Assembly (NCBI RefSeq): GCF_009857595.1
Contig: NZ_WWCU01000008.1
Span: 119,992 to 183,991, forward strand
Length of the DNA stretch: 64,000 nt
Direction of reading: 5' to 3'
From: Pseudoduganella aquatica
GTDB lineage: Bacteria > Pseudomonadota > Gammaproteobacteria > Burkholderiales > Burkholderiaceae_D
Shown piece by piece: positions 9,833 through 17,666 of the stretch (the first letter of the stretch is position 1; each line of letters opens with the position of its first letter). Both the position numbers and the translations under genes were made by a program. Below the pieces are notes generated by a model. The model was given only the letters and a program-made list of their open reading frames with translations, searched no databases and was not told where the DNA came from.

Positions 9833-10324
9833 TCAGGCGATGCGGTTGGCGGACAGGTCCCATCCGCCGGAGGTGTTGCCGCCGGCGCCGCCGCTGATCT
9901 TCTGCTGCGTGTATTTCCAGCGCACCTTGGAGAACTTGAAGCCGACTTCTTCGGTCAGGATGTCGCCCTCCTCCACCGCCGGCGCCACCGCGCCGATCAG
10001 CACGTTTTCGATTTCGATCTCGAAGTACTTCACGCGCTCGCCCTGCGCGTCCGCGCGCATGAACTCGAACTTGGCCTTGGGGATGGTGCGTCCGGCCGCG
10101 CAGGTTTGCAGCAGGATGGGCGAGGCCAGGTCGGCCAGCTTGGAGATCACGATGTCGCGGTGTTCGCAGCGTTCCGCCGTGTGGCCGCCGCCGGTGGAGG
10201 CGGTGGCGGACTTGGGCTGCTCCACGCCGAAGTTGACCGATTTGCACTCGATCCAGTCCTTGTGGCGGTCATCCGCCGATTCGCCCTTGATGCCATCAAT
10301 GTACAGATAGACGTCGATTGCCAT
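9833..10324 (-). CDS. hcp: Type VI secretion tube protein Hcp (TssD)
   Basis: The 163-residue Hcp starts MAIDVYLYIDGIKGES and carries HRDIVISKLADLASP and the end FSKVRWKYTQQK, all typical of the hexameric ring that stacks into the inner tube and is released on firing. The ATG is preceded by TAGGAG-like sequence. It sits between tssC and tssE in the usual order. Hcp can also chaperone small effectors, but no obvious effector gene is next to it. Confidence 0.96.
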   Translation of the reverse strand: MAIDVYLYIDGIKGESADDRHKDWIECKSVNFGVEQPKSATASTGGGHTAERCEHRDIVISKLADLASPILLQTCAAGRTIPKAKFEFMRADAQGERVKYFEIEIENVLIGAVAPAVEEGDILTEEVGFKFSKVRWKYTQQKISGGAGGNTSGGWDLSANRIA

Positions 10325-10354
10325 TGCATGCTCCTAGGTTGTGGTTGATGGTGC

Positions 10355-11851
10355 TTAGCATTTGGTCGGTTGAGGCAACTCCGCGACCAGTCGGAGGGAA
10401 ACGGACAGCTCGTCGAGCTGGAAATGCGGCCGCAGGAAGGACACCGCGCGGTACACGCCGGGCCGCCCCGGCACTTCGTGCACCTGCACCGAGGCCTCGC
10501 GCAGCGGGAAGCGGGCCTTCTGGTCCTGGCTGGCGTTATCGTCCAGCAGCACGTACTTCATCAGCCAGCGGTTGAGGAAGTCCTCCACGCCGGAGGCGGC
10601 GGCGAAGCTGCCCACCTTGTCGCGCATCATGGCCTTCATGTAGTGGGCGATGCGCGACACGGCGAAGATGTATTGCAGCTGGGACGACAGCACGGCGTTG
10701 GCGTTGGCCGCCTCCGAACTGTACTTGCGCGCCTTCTGCGCCGACTGCGCGCCGAAGAAGGCTGCGTAGGCGGTGTTCTTGCAGTGCACCAGCGAGATGA
10801 AACCGAGGTCGCTCAGTTCCTTCTCGCGGCGGTCGGTGATCGCCACTTCGGTGGGGCACTTGAGCGCCACTTCACCCTCGTCGGTCTTGAAGGTATGGGT
10901 GGGCAGGTCGTCCACCAGGCCGCCGCCCTCCACGCCGCGGATGGCGGCGCACCAGCCAAACTCGCCGAAGGCCTTGGTGAGCTTGGCGCCGAAGGCGTAG
11001 GCCGCGTTGCACCACAGGTATTTGTGGTGGTCGGTGCCATCCACTTCCTCGACGAAATTGAAGCCCTCCACGCTGTTGCCGTCCACCGGGTTGAACGGCA
11101 GGCGGCCCAGGAAACGCGGCAGCGTCAGTCCCACGTAGCGCGCGTCTTCGGATTCGCGGAAGGCTTTCCACTTGGCGTATTCCACCGTGTCGAACACCTT
11201 GGCCAGGTCGCGCGGCTTGCCCAGCTCGCCATAGCTCTCCAGCCCGAACAGCTCGGGCGAGCCGGCGCTGATAAAGGGGGCGTGCGACGCCGCCGCCACG
11301 TGCGACATCTGCTCGATGAAGTACATGTCCTCGGGCTGGCGTGAAATCTCGAAGTCGCCCAACAGCGCGGCGTAGGGCGCGCCGCCGAAGGTGCCGAACT
11401 CCTCCTCGTAGACCTTCTTGAACATGGTGCTCTGGTCGAACTCCAGCGCGCTCTGGAAGTCCTTCACCAGTTCGCGCTTGGTGGCGTTGAGCATGCGGAT
11501 CTTCAGGTTCTGGCCGGTGGCGGAGTTCTTCACCAGGTAGTGCAAGCCGGTCCAGCTGCGCTCCAGCTTCTGGAATTCCGGCGCATGCATGATGGCGCTG
11601 AGCTGCCTGGAAATCAGGCTGTCCAGTTCCGCCACGCGCGCGTCCAGCGTGCCGCTCAGGTTGTGCGACACCGGCATGCTGCCTTCCAGCACCTGGCTCA
11701 CCAGCTCGCCGATGATGTCCTTGGCGCGCTCGTGCTCCACGCTGGACTTTGCCACCTTGCTTTGCTCGACGATCTCGTCGAGCAGGGAAACCTCGGCCAC
11801 GGCGCTTCCGTGCGCGGCTTGCGGCTGCGCCGCCTGCATTTGTGCCGACAT
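10355..11851 (-). CDS. tssC: Type VI secretion sheath large subunit TssC (VipB)
   Basis: I start this at the ATG 11849-11851 (MSAQMQAAQ), one base after the tssB stop and behind GGGGG. The 498-residue product has the family landmarks LLGDFEISRQPED, RFLGRLPF and the C-terminal RPHFQLDELSVSLRLVAELP. TssC pairs with TssB to form the contractile outer sheath. The one-base gap to tssB implies coupled, near-equimolar translation. Confidence 0.97.
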   Translation of the reverse strand: MSAQMQAAQPQAAHGSAVAEVSLLDEIVEQSKVAKSSVEHERAKDIIGELVSQVLEGSMPVSHNLSGTLDARVAELDSLISRQLSAIMHAPEFQKLERSWTGLHYLVKNSATGQNLKIRMLNATKRELVKDFQSALEFDQSTMFKKVYEEEFGTFGGAPYAALLGDFEISRQPEDMYFIEQMSHVAAASHAPFISAGSPELFGLESYGELGKPRDLAKVFDTVEYAKWKAFRESEDARYVGLTLPRFLGRLPFNPVDGNSVEGFNFVEEVDGTDHHKYLWCNAAYAFGAKLTKAFGEFGWCAAIRGVEGGGLVDDLPTHTFKTDEGEVALKCPTEVAITDRREKELSDLGFISLVHCKNTAYAAFFGAQSAQKARKYSSEAANANAVLSSQLQYIFAVSRIAHYMKAMMRDKVGSFAAASGVEDFLNRWLMKYVLLDDNASQDQKARFPLREASVQVHEVPGRPGVYRAVSFLRPHFQLDELSVSLRLVAELPQPTKC

Positions 11852-11852
11852 A

Positions 11853-12359
11853 TCAGTCCCCCTTCTTTTCAGCGTGCGGCGCCAGGCGGTTAAGCTGGTC
11901 CGTGTTGTGCAGCACATTGGTCAGGATGTCTTCCAGCCTGTCGTTGCCGGCCAGCTTGTTGCGCAGGTCGGCCAGCTTGCTGCGCGCATCGAGCAGGCGG
12001 CTGAGCGGCTCCACCTGGCGCACAACGGACTCGGGACGGAAGTCGGCCATGGTGCGGAACTGCAGTTCAACCGGGAACTCGCCGCCACCGGCCAGCTCGT
12101 TGGCAACCTGGAAGCGCGCCGACGGCGCCACGCCGGCCAGCACTTCGTCGAAATTGTCGCTGTCGATGTTGACGAACTTGCGGTCCTTCAAGCGCTTCTG
12201 CGCCGCGTGCGGATTGCCGCCGAAGTCGCCCACCACACCAACCACGAAGGGCAGCTCCTTGTTCTCCATGGCGTCGCCGATCTCGACGTCATAACTCATT
12301 TGCACGCGCGGAGCGCGCACCTTGCCCAGCCGTTTCTGTACGCTTTCGCCACTGGCCAT
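11853..12359 (-). CDS. tssB: Type VI secretion sheath small subunit TssB (VipA)
   Basis: The 168-residue protein begins MASGESVQKRLGKVRAPRVQ and carries ELPFVVGVVGDFGG, the well-conserved TssB start. It forms the contractile sheath with TssC and presents the helix recognised by ClpV. It is second in the leftward operon, 17 bases after the TPR lipoprotein. Confidence 0.96.
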   Translation of the reverse strand: MASGESVQKRLGKVRAPRVQMSYDVEIGDAMENKELPFVVGVVGDFGGNPHAAQKRLKDRKFVNIDSDNFDEVLAGVAPSARFQVANELAGGGEFPVELQFRTMADFRPESVVRQVEPLSRLLDARSKLADLRNKLAGNDRLEDILTNVLHNTDQLNRLAPHAEKKGD

Positions 12360-12376
12360 CTTGGTTCTCCTTCAGG

Positions 12377-12952
12377 TTAACGAATGGCGCCGAATGGATC
12401 GGCGGAGGATGCCGCGCCCGGCTTCACCGGCGCCATGCGCTTGGCGGGCGCTAGCGGCGCTTTGCGCGCCACTGCCGGCGGCGGCACCAGCACGTCCTCG
12501 CCCAGGCTGGTGCGCAGCACGCGCGCCAGGTCCTGCGCTTCGGTGCGCAGCGAGCCGCTCAGATTGTTCTGCTGGCTCAGGTCCGCCAGCGCCCTGGTGG
12601 ACAGGCGCAAGCCGCTCACGGCGATGATGCTGTTGCCCACCTGGTCGGACGGATCGCGCTGCAAGGCTTCCTGCGCATGCAATATGGCCTCGCCGTAGCT
12701 GGCGCGGTCGAACTTCATCTGCGCCATCGCCAGCCACGGCGCCTTGTCGGCGGGGTAGCTCCCGGCCGCGCTGCGCAGCAGGGTCACCGCCTTGTCCTGC
12801 TGGCCGCCGGCGGCCAAGCGGTTCGCTTCGGCCAGCGCGCTGTCCAGCGTGACAACACTGGATTTTTCAGGCCGCAGCAGCGGCGCATCGGTAGCGCAGG
12901 CCGACAGCAGCAGCGCGCAGGCCAGGCCGGGGATGGATGTTCCAAGTTTCAT
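12377..12952 (-). CDS. TPR-containing lipoprotein at head of T6SS operon
   Basis: There are two adjacent ATGs. The second (12950-12952) is better spaced from AAGGAG and is used here, giving 191 residues. The N-terminus is a lipoprotein signal with lipobox LLSAC, so the mature protein is outer- or inner-membrane anchored. A TPR-like helical repeat (APWLAMAQMKFDRASYGEAI...EALQRDPSDQ) spans about residues 45-110. The C-terminus is Pro/Ala-rich. It is first in the operon with tssBC, hcp, tssE, tssH and tssA, so a T6SS accessory role is likely but not shown. I do not assign a Tag name. Confidence 0.75.
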   Translation of the reverse strand: MKLGTSIPGLACALLLSACATDAPLLRPEKSSVVTLDSALAEANRLAAGGQQDKAVTLLRSAAGSYPADKAPWLAMAQMKFDRASYGEAILHAQEALQRDPSDQVGNSIIAVSGLRLSTRALADLSQQNNLSGSLRTEAQDLARVLRTSLGEDVLVPPPAVARKAPLAPAKRMAPVKPGAASSADPFGAIR

Positions 12953-13134
12953 CATGGTCTCCTTCGGTACGGGTGGAGGCCATTATTGAGGCTGGAAATG
13001 CAACAGCGATTGCGTTTGCGCAAAGCTTGCGCTTGCCCGCGCAGCAAGGCGGTCCACGGCTTGCGCCGCCTCAAACCCGCGTGCGCCGCGCTTGGATTTA
13101 ATGATTGAACCGCCTCCCGCGAAAGGACGTCCTG
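12953..13134. promoter_or_regulatory. Divergent promoter region between T6SS operons
   Basis: This 182-base gap separates the leftward TPR-tssB operon from the rightward tssJKL operon, so both promoters must lie here. I see no convincing sigma-54 -24/-12 pair. TTGCG-type motifs repeat around 13008-13035 (TTGCGTTTGCGCAAAGC) and could bind a regulator. The call is positional. Confidence 0.4.
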
Positions 13135-13707
13135 ATGAAAGCCGCAGCCTTGCCCGCGCCATTTACGATGGCGCCTCTTTTTGCCGTTGCATTCACGCTC
13201 ACCGGCTGCGCAGCAGGCTCGATCGCGGGCGCCGCCATGGAACTGGCCGGGATACGCAAACCGCCCGAACTGCCGGAACTCCAGAAGCCGCCAAGACAGA
13301 TCGCCATTCATCTGCACGCCGGGGGCAATCTGAACGCGGGCGCCGGCGGCCAGCCGCTGGCGCTGGCGGCGCGCATCTACAAGCTGCGCCAAAGCGCGGC
13401 CTTCGAGCGCGCCAGCTACAGCGGCTTTCTCAACGCGCAGACCGAGCGCGAGCTGCTGGGCGCAGACTTGGTGGAAGTGAAGGAAGTACAGCTGATACCC
13501 GGCCAGCGCTATGACGTGATAGAAAGCGTGAGCCGTGAAGCGGCCCACATCGGCGTTGTAGCGCTGTTCCGCAAACCGGCGCCGCAGCACTGGCGCGCCG
13601 CGTTCTCCGCCAGCGAAGCGGAAAAATCCGGCATCACCATAGGCCTGCACGCGTGCGCGCTCACCGTGCAGGGCCAGTCCCTGGTTGGCACCCGCTGCCA
13701 GCCCTGA
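13135..13707 (+). CDS. tssJ: Type VI secretion lipoprotein TssJ
   Basis: The start is the ATG at 13135, behind GAAAGGA; an upstream in-frame ATG at 13105 lacks a ribosome site. The 190-residue product has a lipobox (TLTGC, Cys25) and then a beta-sandwich with QIAIHLHAGGNLNAG, LALAARIYKLR and GVVALFRKP, as in TssJ/SciN. It is an outer-membrane lipoprotein that recruits TssM in the T6SS membrane complex. It is the first gene of the tssJKL unit. Confidence 0.92.
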   Translation: MKAAALPAPFTMAPLFAVAFTLTGCAAGSIAGAAMELAGIRKPPELPELQKPPRQIAIHLHAGGNLNAGAGGQPLALAARIYKLRQSAAFERASYSGFLNAQTERELLGADLVEVKEVQLIPGQRYDVIESVSREAAHIGVVALFRKPAPQHWRAAFSASEAEKSGITIGLHACALTVQGQSLVGTRCQP

Positions 13708-13726
13708 CATCACCTTGGGAGCATCC

Positions 13727-15073
13727 ATGAGCACAGCAGCAAAAGTACTCTGGGGCGAGGGCCTGTTCCTGCGCCCCCAGCATTTCCAGCAGCAGGACCG
13801 CTATCACGAAGCGCGCTTGCGGCAAACCGCGCAAGCGCTGCAGCCCTATTTGTGGGGCGTGCTGGCGGTGGAGTGGGACACGGCGGCACTGCAGGCCGGC
13901 ATACTGCGCCTGCACGCGCTGTCCGCCATGTTCCGCGACGGCGAATTGAGCGATGCACCCGCCAGCGATCCGCTGCCGCCTGCGGTGGACCTGGGCGCGC
14001 TGCCTCCCAATGTGCAAGAAGTGACCTACTATGCCGCCCTGCCCTCGCTGGCGCCGGACAATAGCAACTGCGCTCCGGCAGGCACTCAGCACCACGGCGC
14101 GCGCTACGCGCAGGCCGAGCGCACCACGGCGGACATCTACACCGAGGCCGCGCCGGCAGAGCTGAGCTATCTGCGCAAGGCCGTGCGCCTGGTGTCCGAC
14201 CGGGAACCGCGCGGCGGCTACGAGTGCTTTCCGCTGATACGGCTGCGCCGCATCGTGTCGGGCGGATTCGAGGCCGATCCCGCTTTCATTCCTCCCAGCC
14301 TCTCCGTGGCCGGCGCGCCGCGCCTGAAGATCCAGCTGGAGCAGTTGATGGACGCGCTGCAGGCCAAGGTCAACGCGCTGCAAGGACATATGCGGGAACC
14401 CAGCCGCAACGTGATCGAATTCCGTTCCGGCGACGTTTCCGCCTTCTGGCTGCTGCATACCGTGAGCACGGCCAGCGCCACGCTGATGCACTACCTGCGC
14501 CACCCGGCGCTGCACCCCGAGCGCCTGTTCGAAGCCATGCTGGGCCTGGCCGGCGCGCTGATGACCTATTCCAAAGCCTACACGTTGACCAGCCTTCCCG
14601 CCTACCAGCACGAACAGCCCGGCGCCTGCTTCGCGCAACTGGACGCCATCGTGCGCGATCTTCTCGATACGGTCATCTCCGCGCGCTACTTCTCGATTGC
14701 ACTGAGCGAGGAGAAGCCCTGCTACCACAAGGGCAAGCTGGACTCGGGCAAGATCGACCAGAAGACCACGCTCTATCTGGCTATCGGCGCGGCCATGCCC
14801 GCCATGGAGCTGGTGGAGGTGGCGCCGCTGCGCATCAAGGCCGGCGCGCCGGACGACGTGGACCAGTGCGTGCTGTCCGCCATGCCCGGCGTGAAGCTGT
14901 CGCACGCGCCGCAGGTGCCGGCCGCCATCCCGGTGCGGCCAGACACCTGCTACTTCGTGCTGGAGAACAAAGGCGTGCTGTATGAGCAGATGCTGAAGGC
15001 GCAGTCGATCTCGATCTATGTGCCGGCCGGCATCCGCGACCTGCGCCTCGAACTGATCGCGGTGACGGCATGA
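13727..15073 (+). CDS. tssK: Type VI secretion baseplate protein TssK
   Basis: The start is the ATG at 13727 (MSTAAKVLWGEGLFLRPQH), with GGGAG upstream; this N-terminus is the TssK hallmark. The product is 448 residues, the usual size. TssK trimers connect the baseplate wedge (TssEFG) to the TssL/TssM membrane complex. The 3' end overlaps tssL by four bases (ATGA). Confidence 0.96.
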   Translation: MSTAAKVLWGEGLFLRPQHFQQQDRYHEARLRQTAQALQPYLWGVLAVEWDTAALQAGILRLHALSAMFRDGELSDAPASDPLPPAVDLGALPPNVQEVTYYAALPSLAPDNSNCAPAGTQHHGARYAQAERTTADIYTEAAPAELSYLRKAVRLVSDREPRGGYECFPLIRLRRIVSGGFEADPAFIPPSLSVAGAPRLKIQLEQLMDALQAKVNALQGHMREPSRNVIEFRSGDVSAFWLLHTVSTASATLMHYLRHPALHPERLFEAMLGLAGALMTYSKAYTLTSLPAYQHEQPGACFAQLDAIVRDLLDTVISARYFSIALSEEKPCYHKGKLDSGKIDQKTTLYLAIGAAMPAMELVEVAPLRIKAGAPDDVDQCVLSAMPGVKLSHAPQVPAAIPVRPDTCYFVLENKGVLYEQMLKAQSISIYVPAGIRDLRLELIAVTA

Positions 15074-15852
15074 GCGCCCAGATCGAACGCCGCGCCGCGC
15101 CTACCCTGTTCGGCGGCCGCGCGGCGCCGGGCGCCACAGCCGGCCCGCGCATCGAGTCCTTGCTGGACCTCATGCACGAGGGCTTCTACGTCTTGTTCAT
15201 GCTGAAGAACGGTTCCGCGCCGCCGGGCGAGCATGAATTTGCGGACAAGGTGGCGCAGTTCCTGTCCGGCTTCGAGAACGAGGCGCGGCGCCTGCGCGCC
15301 AGCGCCGAGGACATCGAGGCGGCCAAGTACGCCTACTGCGCCGCGCTGGACGAAATTATCCTGGCGTCCGGCTTCCCCATCCGCGCCCCCTGGGAGCGGC
15401 GGCCCTTGCAGCTCACCGTGTTCGGCGACCAGCTGGCGGGCGAGCACTTCTTCGACCGGCTGGAGGCGCTGCGCAGCCAGGGCGGCGCGCGCCTGCAGGC
15501 GCTGCAGGTCTTCCATCTGTGCCTGCTGCTGGGCTTCAAGGGCAAGTTCGCGCTCGACAGCAGCGACAAGCTGGCCTGCCTGACCGCGCGCCTGGGCGAC
15601 GAGATCGCCCACATCAAGGGTAAAAGCCGCGGCTTCGCACCCCGCGCCGAGCGGCCGGACCAGGTGGCGCACAAGCTGCGCAGCGATGTGCCGCTGTGGA
15701 CCTTGTCCGCCTTGTTCGCGCTGGCGGCGCTGGGCGTCTACATCGGCATGAAATCGTCGCTGGACCAGGCCACGCAGCAAAGCATGGCGGGCTACGGCAA
15801 CCTGGTGAAGCTGGCGCCACGCCCCGCAAACCTGACCGTCACGCTGCCCTGA
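15070..15852 (+). CDS. tssL: Type VI secretion membrane protein TssL (DotU/IcmH-type)
   Basis: The 260-residue protein has a cytoplasmic hook domain with KYAYCAALDEIILA and LGFKGKF, then a single C-terminal membrane helix (about 213-233) and a short periplasmic tail. It is the short form without a fused peptidoglycan-binding domain; a separate OmpA-domain protein is encoded just downstream in the opposite direction. TssL dimerises and links TssK to TssM. Translation is coupled to tssK. Confidence 0.95.
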   Translation: MSAQIERRAAPTLFGGRAAPGATAGPRIESLLDLMHEGFYVLFMLKNGSAPPGEHEFADKVAQFLSGFENEARRLRASAEDIEAAKYAYCAALDEIILASGFPIRAPWERRPLQLTVFGDQLAGEHFFDRLEALRSQGGARLQALQVFHLCLLLGFKGKFALDSSDKLACLTARLGDEIAHIKGKSRGFAPRAERPDQVAHKLRSDVPLWTLSALFALAALGVYIGMKSSLDQATQQSMAGYGNLVKLAPRPANLTVTLP

Positions 15853-15859
15853 CACGCTG

Positions 15860-15882
15860 ACGCCGGGGCGCAGGCCCGGCGT
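15860..15882. terminator. Hairpin between convergent tssL and OmpA-family gene
   Basis: A perfect 8-bp stem (ACGCCGGG / CCCGGCGT) with a 7-base loop lies between two convergent genes. There is no clear T-tract on either strand, so efficiency as an intrinsic terminator is doubtful. Confidence 0.45.
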
Positions 15883-15901
15883 TGGCCTGCATCCCAGGCC
15901 G

Positions 15902-16675
15902 TTACTGCGCGATGCGGAATTCAATGCGGCGGTTGCGCGCGCGGCCTTCGCTGGCGGAGTTGTCCGCCACCGGGCGATCCGGTCCCTGGCCGGACACTGT
16001 GATCATCTCCGGGCTGATGCCCTTCTGCGCCAGGTAGCCGCGCACCGCTTCCGCGCGGGCCAGGCTAAGAGCCACGTTGCTGTCCCGCAGGCCGACATTG
16101 TCGGTGTGGCCTATCACCTCCACCTTCTTCCCCCTCACCTTTTGCAGCGCGCCGGCCATCTCGTCCAGGATGTCCTTGCCGGACGGGCGTATCGCCGCCT
16201 GTCCGCTTTCGAATTCGATAATGCGCCTGGCCAGCGTGGCGTCCAGCAGCTCCTGCTCGGCCGCGCTCACGCGCAAGCCGTTGTTGATGGTGTAGCTGGG
16301 ATTCAGGCTGGTCGCCGCGTCGCTGGCAATCTGCTGCCGCTGCGCCTCGTTGGCGACCTCGCCGCGCAAGGTGACATTATTACCCTCCACTTTCAGCTCG
16401 CCCTTGCTGATCAGCTTGAGATTGGGGCCGATCAGCTTCTGCACATAGCCGCTCCAGTTTGGCGGCAGCGCCACGTTGCCGATGCCGATCTGGTCCACCA
16501 CGCGCTCGGCGCCGTACAGCTCGCGCAAGCGCTGCAGCATGGCGGCCTTGCTGGCCTCATCCGGCACGGTGCCCGTCACAACAACCTGCCCGGGCCGGGG
16601 CGTGGCGGGCAAAGGATACTGGGCATAAGCATGGACGGCGGCGCTGCACAGCAATGCGGCTGCAAGGTAACGCAT
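15902..16675 (-). CDS. OmpA-family peptidoglycan-binding protein with BON-like region
   Basis: I start at the ATG 16673-16675 behind GAGGAG (MRYLAAALLCSAAVHAYAQ), which gives a cleavable signal peptide ending AYA|Q. BON-like repeats cover about residues 28-130, and a C-terminal OmpA domain has VEVIGHTDNVG and NRRIEFRI. It should sit in the periplasm and bind peptidoglycan. It lies 10 bases after tagF in the tssM-tagF operon. As TssL here lacks its own peptidoglycan-binding domain, this protein may anchor the membrane complex as TagL does; that is inference. Confidence 0.88.
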   Translation of the reverse strand: MRYLAAALLCSAAVHAYAQYPLPATPRPGQVVVTGTVPDEASKAAMLQRLRELYGAERVVDQIGIGNVALPPNWSGYVQKLIGPNLKLISKGELKVEGNNVTLRGEVANEAQRQQIASDAATSLNPSYTINNGLRVSAAEQELLDATLARRIIEFESGQAAIRPSGKDILDEMAGALQKVRGKKVEVIGHTDNVGLRDSNVALSLARAEAVRGYLAQKGISPEMITVSGQGPDRPVADNSASEGRARNRRIEFRIAQ

Positions 16676-16685
16676 GGTTCGCTCC

Positions 16686-17666
16686 TCAGGCAAAGGTTTC
16701 GTGAAACAGCGCGCAGGCCGATTTGAGCGACAAGCGCTCCTGCTCCAGGCACGCCGACAGGCGCAGCACCTTGCGATCGCTGGCGATCATGTCGTCCACC
16801 CAGCCGGTGCTGTCGAAAGTGATCTGCTGCGCCTGGGCGAACTGCGGGTCGATCGCGCCGCGCAGCGTGGCGGGCGACGCGCCGCTGAAGCCCAGCACCA
16901 GCATGGGCCGCCCGGCCTGCTCGCACACCAGCAGCGCCAGTTCCACGTCCGCCTGGCGCAGAAAGGGCTCGGCCAGCGACAGCCACAGTGCGGCTGCTGC
17001 GGGACGGTGCAGGGAATTGCGCGGCAGCGGCAGCGCCAGACTGCGGTCCAGCCGCGTGCTGCCTGTCCAGCCGAATGGCTGCAGCAGCAGGCCCACGGCC
17101 AGCATCATGCGCCGCGCCGAATAGCTTGCGCCATCCTGGGCCAGCATTGCCTCCAGCCCGCCCAGCGAGGTATGCTCGATGAAGTCGTCCAGCGCGGCGG
17201 CATGGCCCGCGTCGTGCGGCCCGACCTCCAGCACGGAGCTGGACAGGGCGTATAAATGCGGCGCCGGATGCAGCGCCATTGCCGCCGCCGCCGCGCCATC
17301 CGCCAGCGCGGCCCAGAACGGGGCCAGGGCGATGGGGCTGTGGCGCAGGAAGTCGCCCGGTTCATCCACCTCCAGGGCGCTCATGGCCAGGAAGGGAAAA
17401 CGCCGCTGCGACTGGTCGCTGCTGGCCACCAGGTGGCCTGCAATGGCGCGCTTGCTGCGTGTGCCCACGAAGGCGAAATGCAGCGGCTGCACGGCGTCGT
17501 AGTGCTGCTTCCAGCGTGGCTCCGTGGTCAGTTCCGTCATGGTGTCGGCCAGCCAGCCGTCCAGCAGCTCGGCCAGCGCATGGTTGTCCCCGGCCTTGAT
17601 AAAGTCGCTGCGCGCGGGGATTTTCCCGAAGTAGCCCACGCGGACCATCTGCGGCGCGCGGTTCAT
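16686..17666 (-). CDS. tagF: Type VI secretion-associated protein TagF
   Basis: The 326-residue protein begins with the TagF/ImpM pattern VGYFGKIPARSDFIKAG and continues with LDGWLADTM. TagF is a cytoplasmic post-translational inhibitor of T6SS assembly in species where it has been studied. Its usual partners in the threonine phosphorylation pathway (PpkA, PppA, Fha) are not in this window. It overlaps the tssM stop by four bases. The C-terminal 110 residues resemble a second alpha/beta domain. Confidence 0.9.
   Translation of the reverse strand: MNRAPQMVRVGYFGKIPARSDFIKAGDNHALAELLDGWLADTMTELTTEPRWKQHYDAVQPLHFAFVGTRSKRAIAGHLVASSDQSQRRFPFLAMSALEVDEPGDFLRHSPIALAPFWAALADGAAAAAMALHPAPHLYALSSSVLEVGPHDAGHAAALDDFIEHTSLGGLEAMLAQDGASYSARRMMLAVGLLLQPFGWTGSTRLDRSLALPLPRNSLHRPAAAALWLSLAEPFLRQADVELALLVCEQAGRPMLVLGFSGASPATLRGAIDPQFAQAQQITFDSTGWVDDMIASDRKVLRLSACLEQERLSLKSACALFHETFA

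Noticed and set aside
13661..15924. Minus-strand frames under tssK and tssL
   Set aside because: TssK and TssL are unambiguous on the plus strand; these are shadows.
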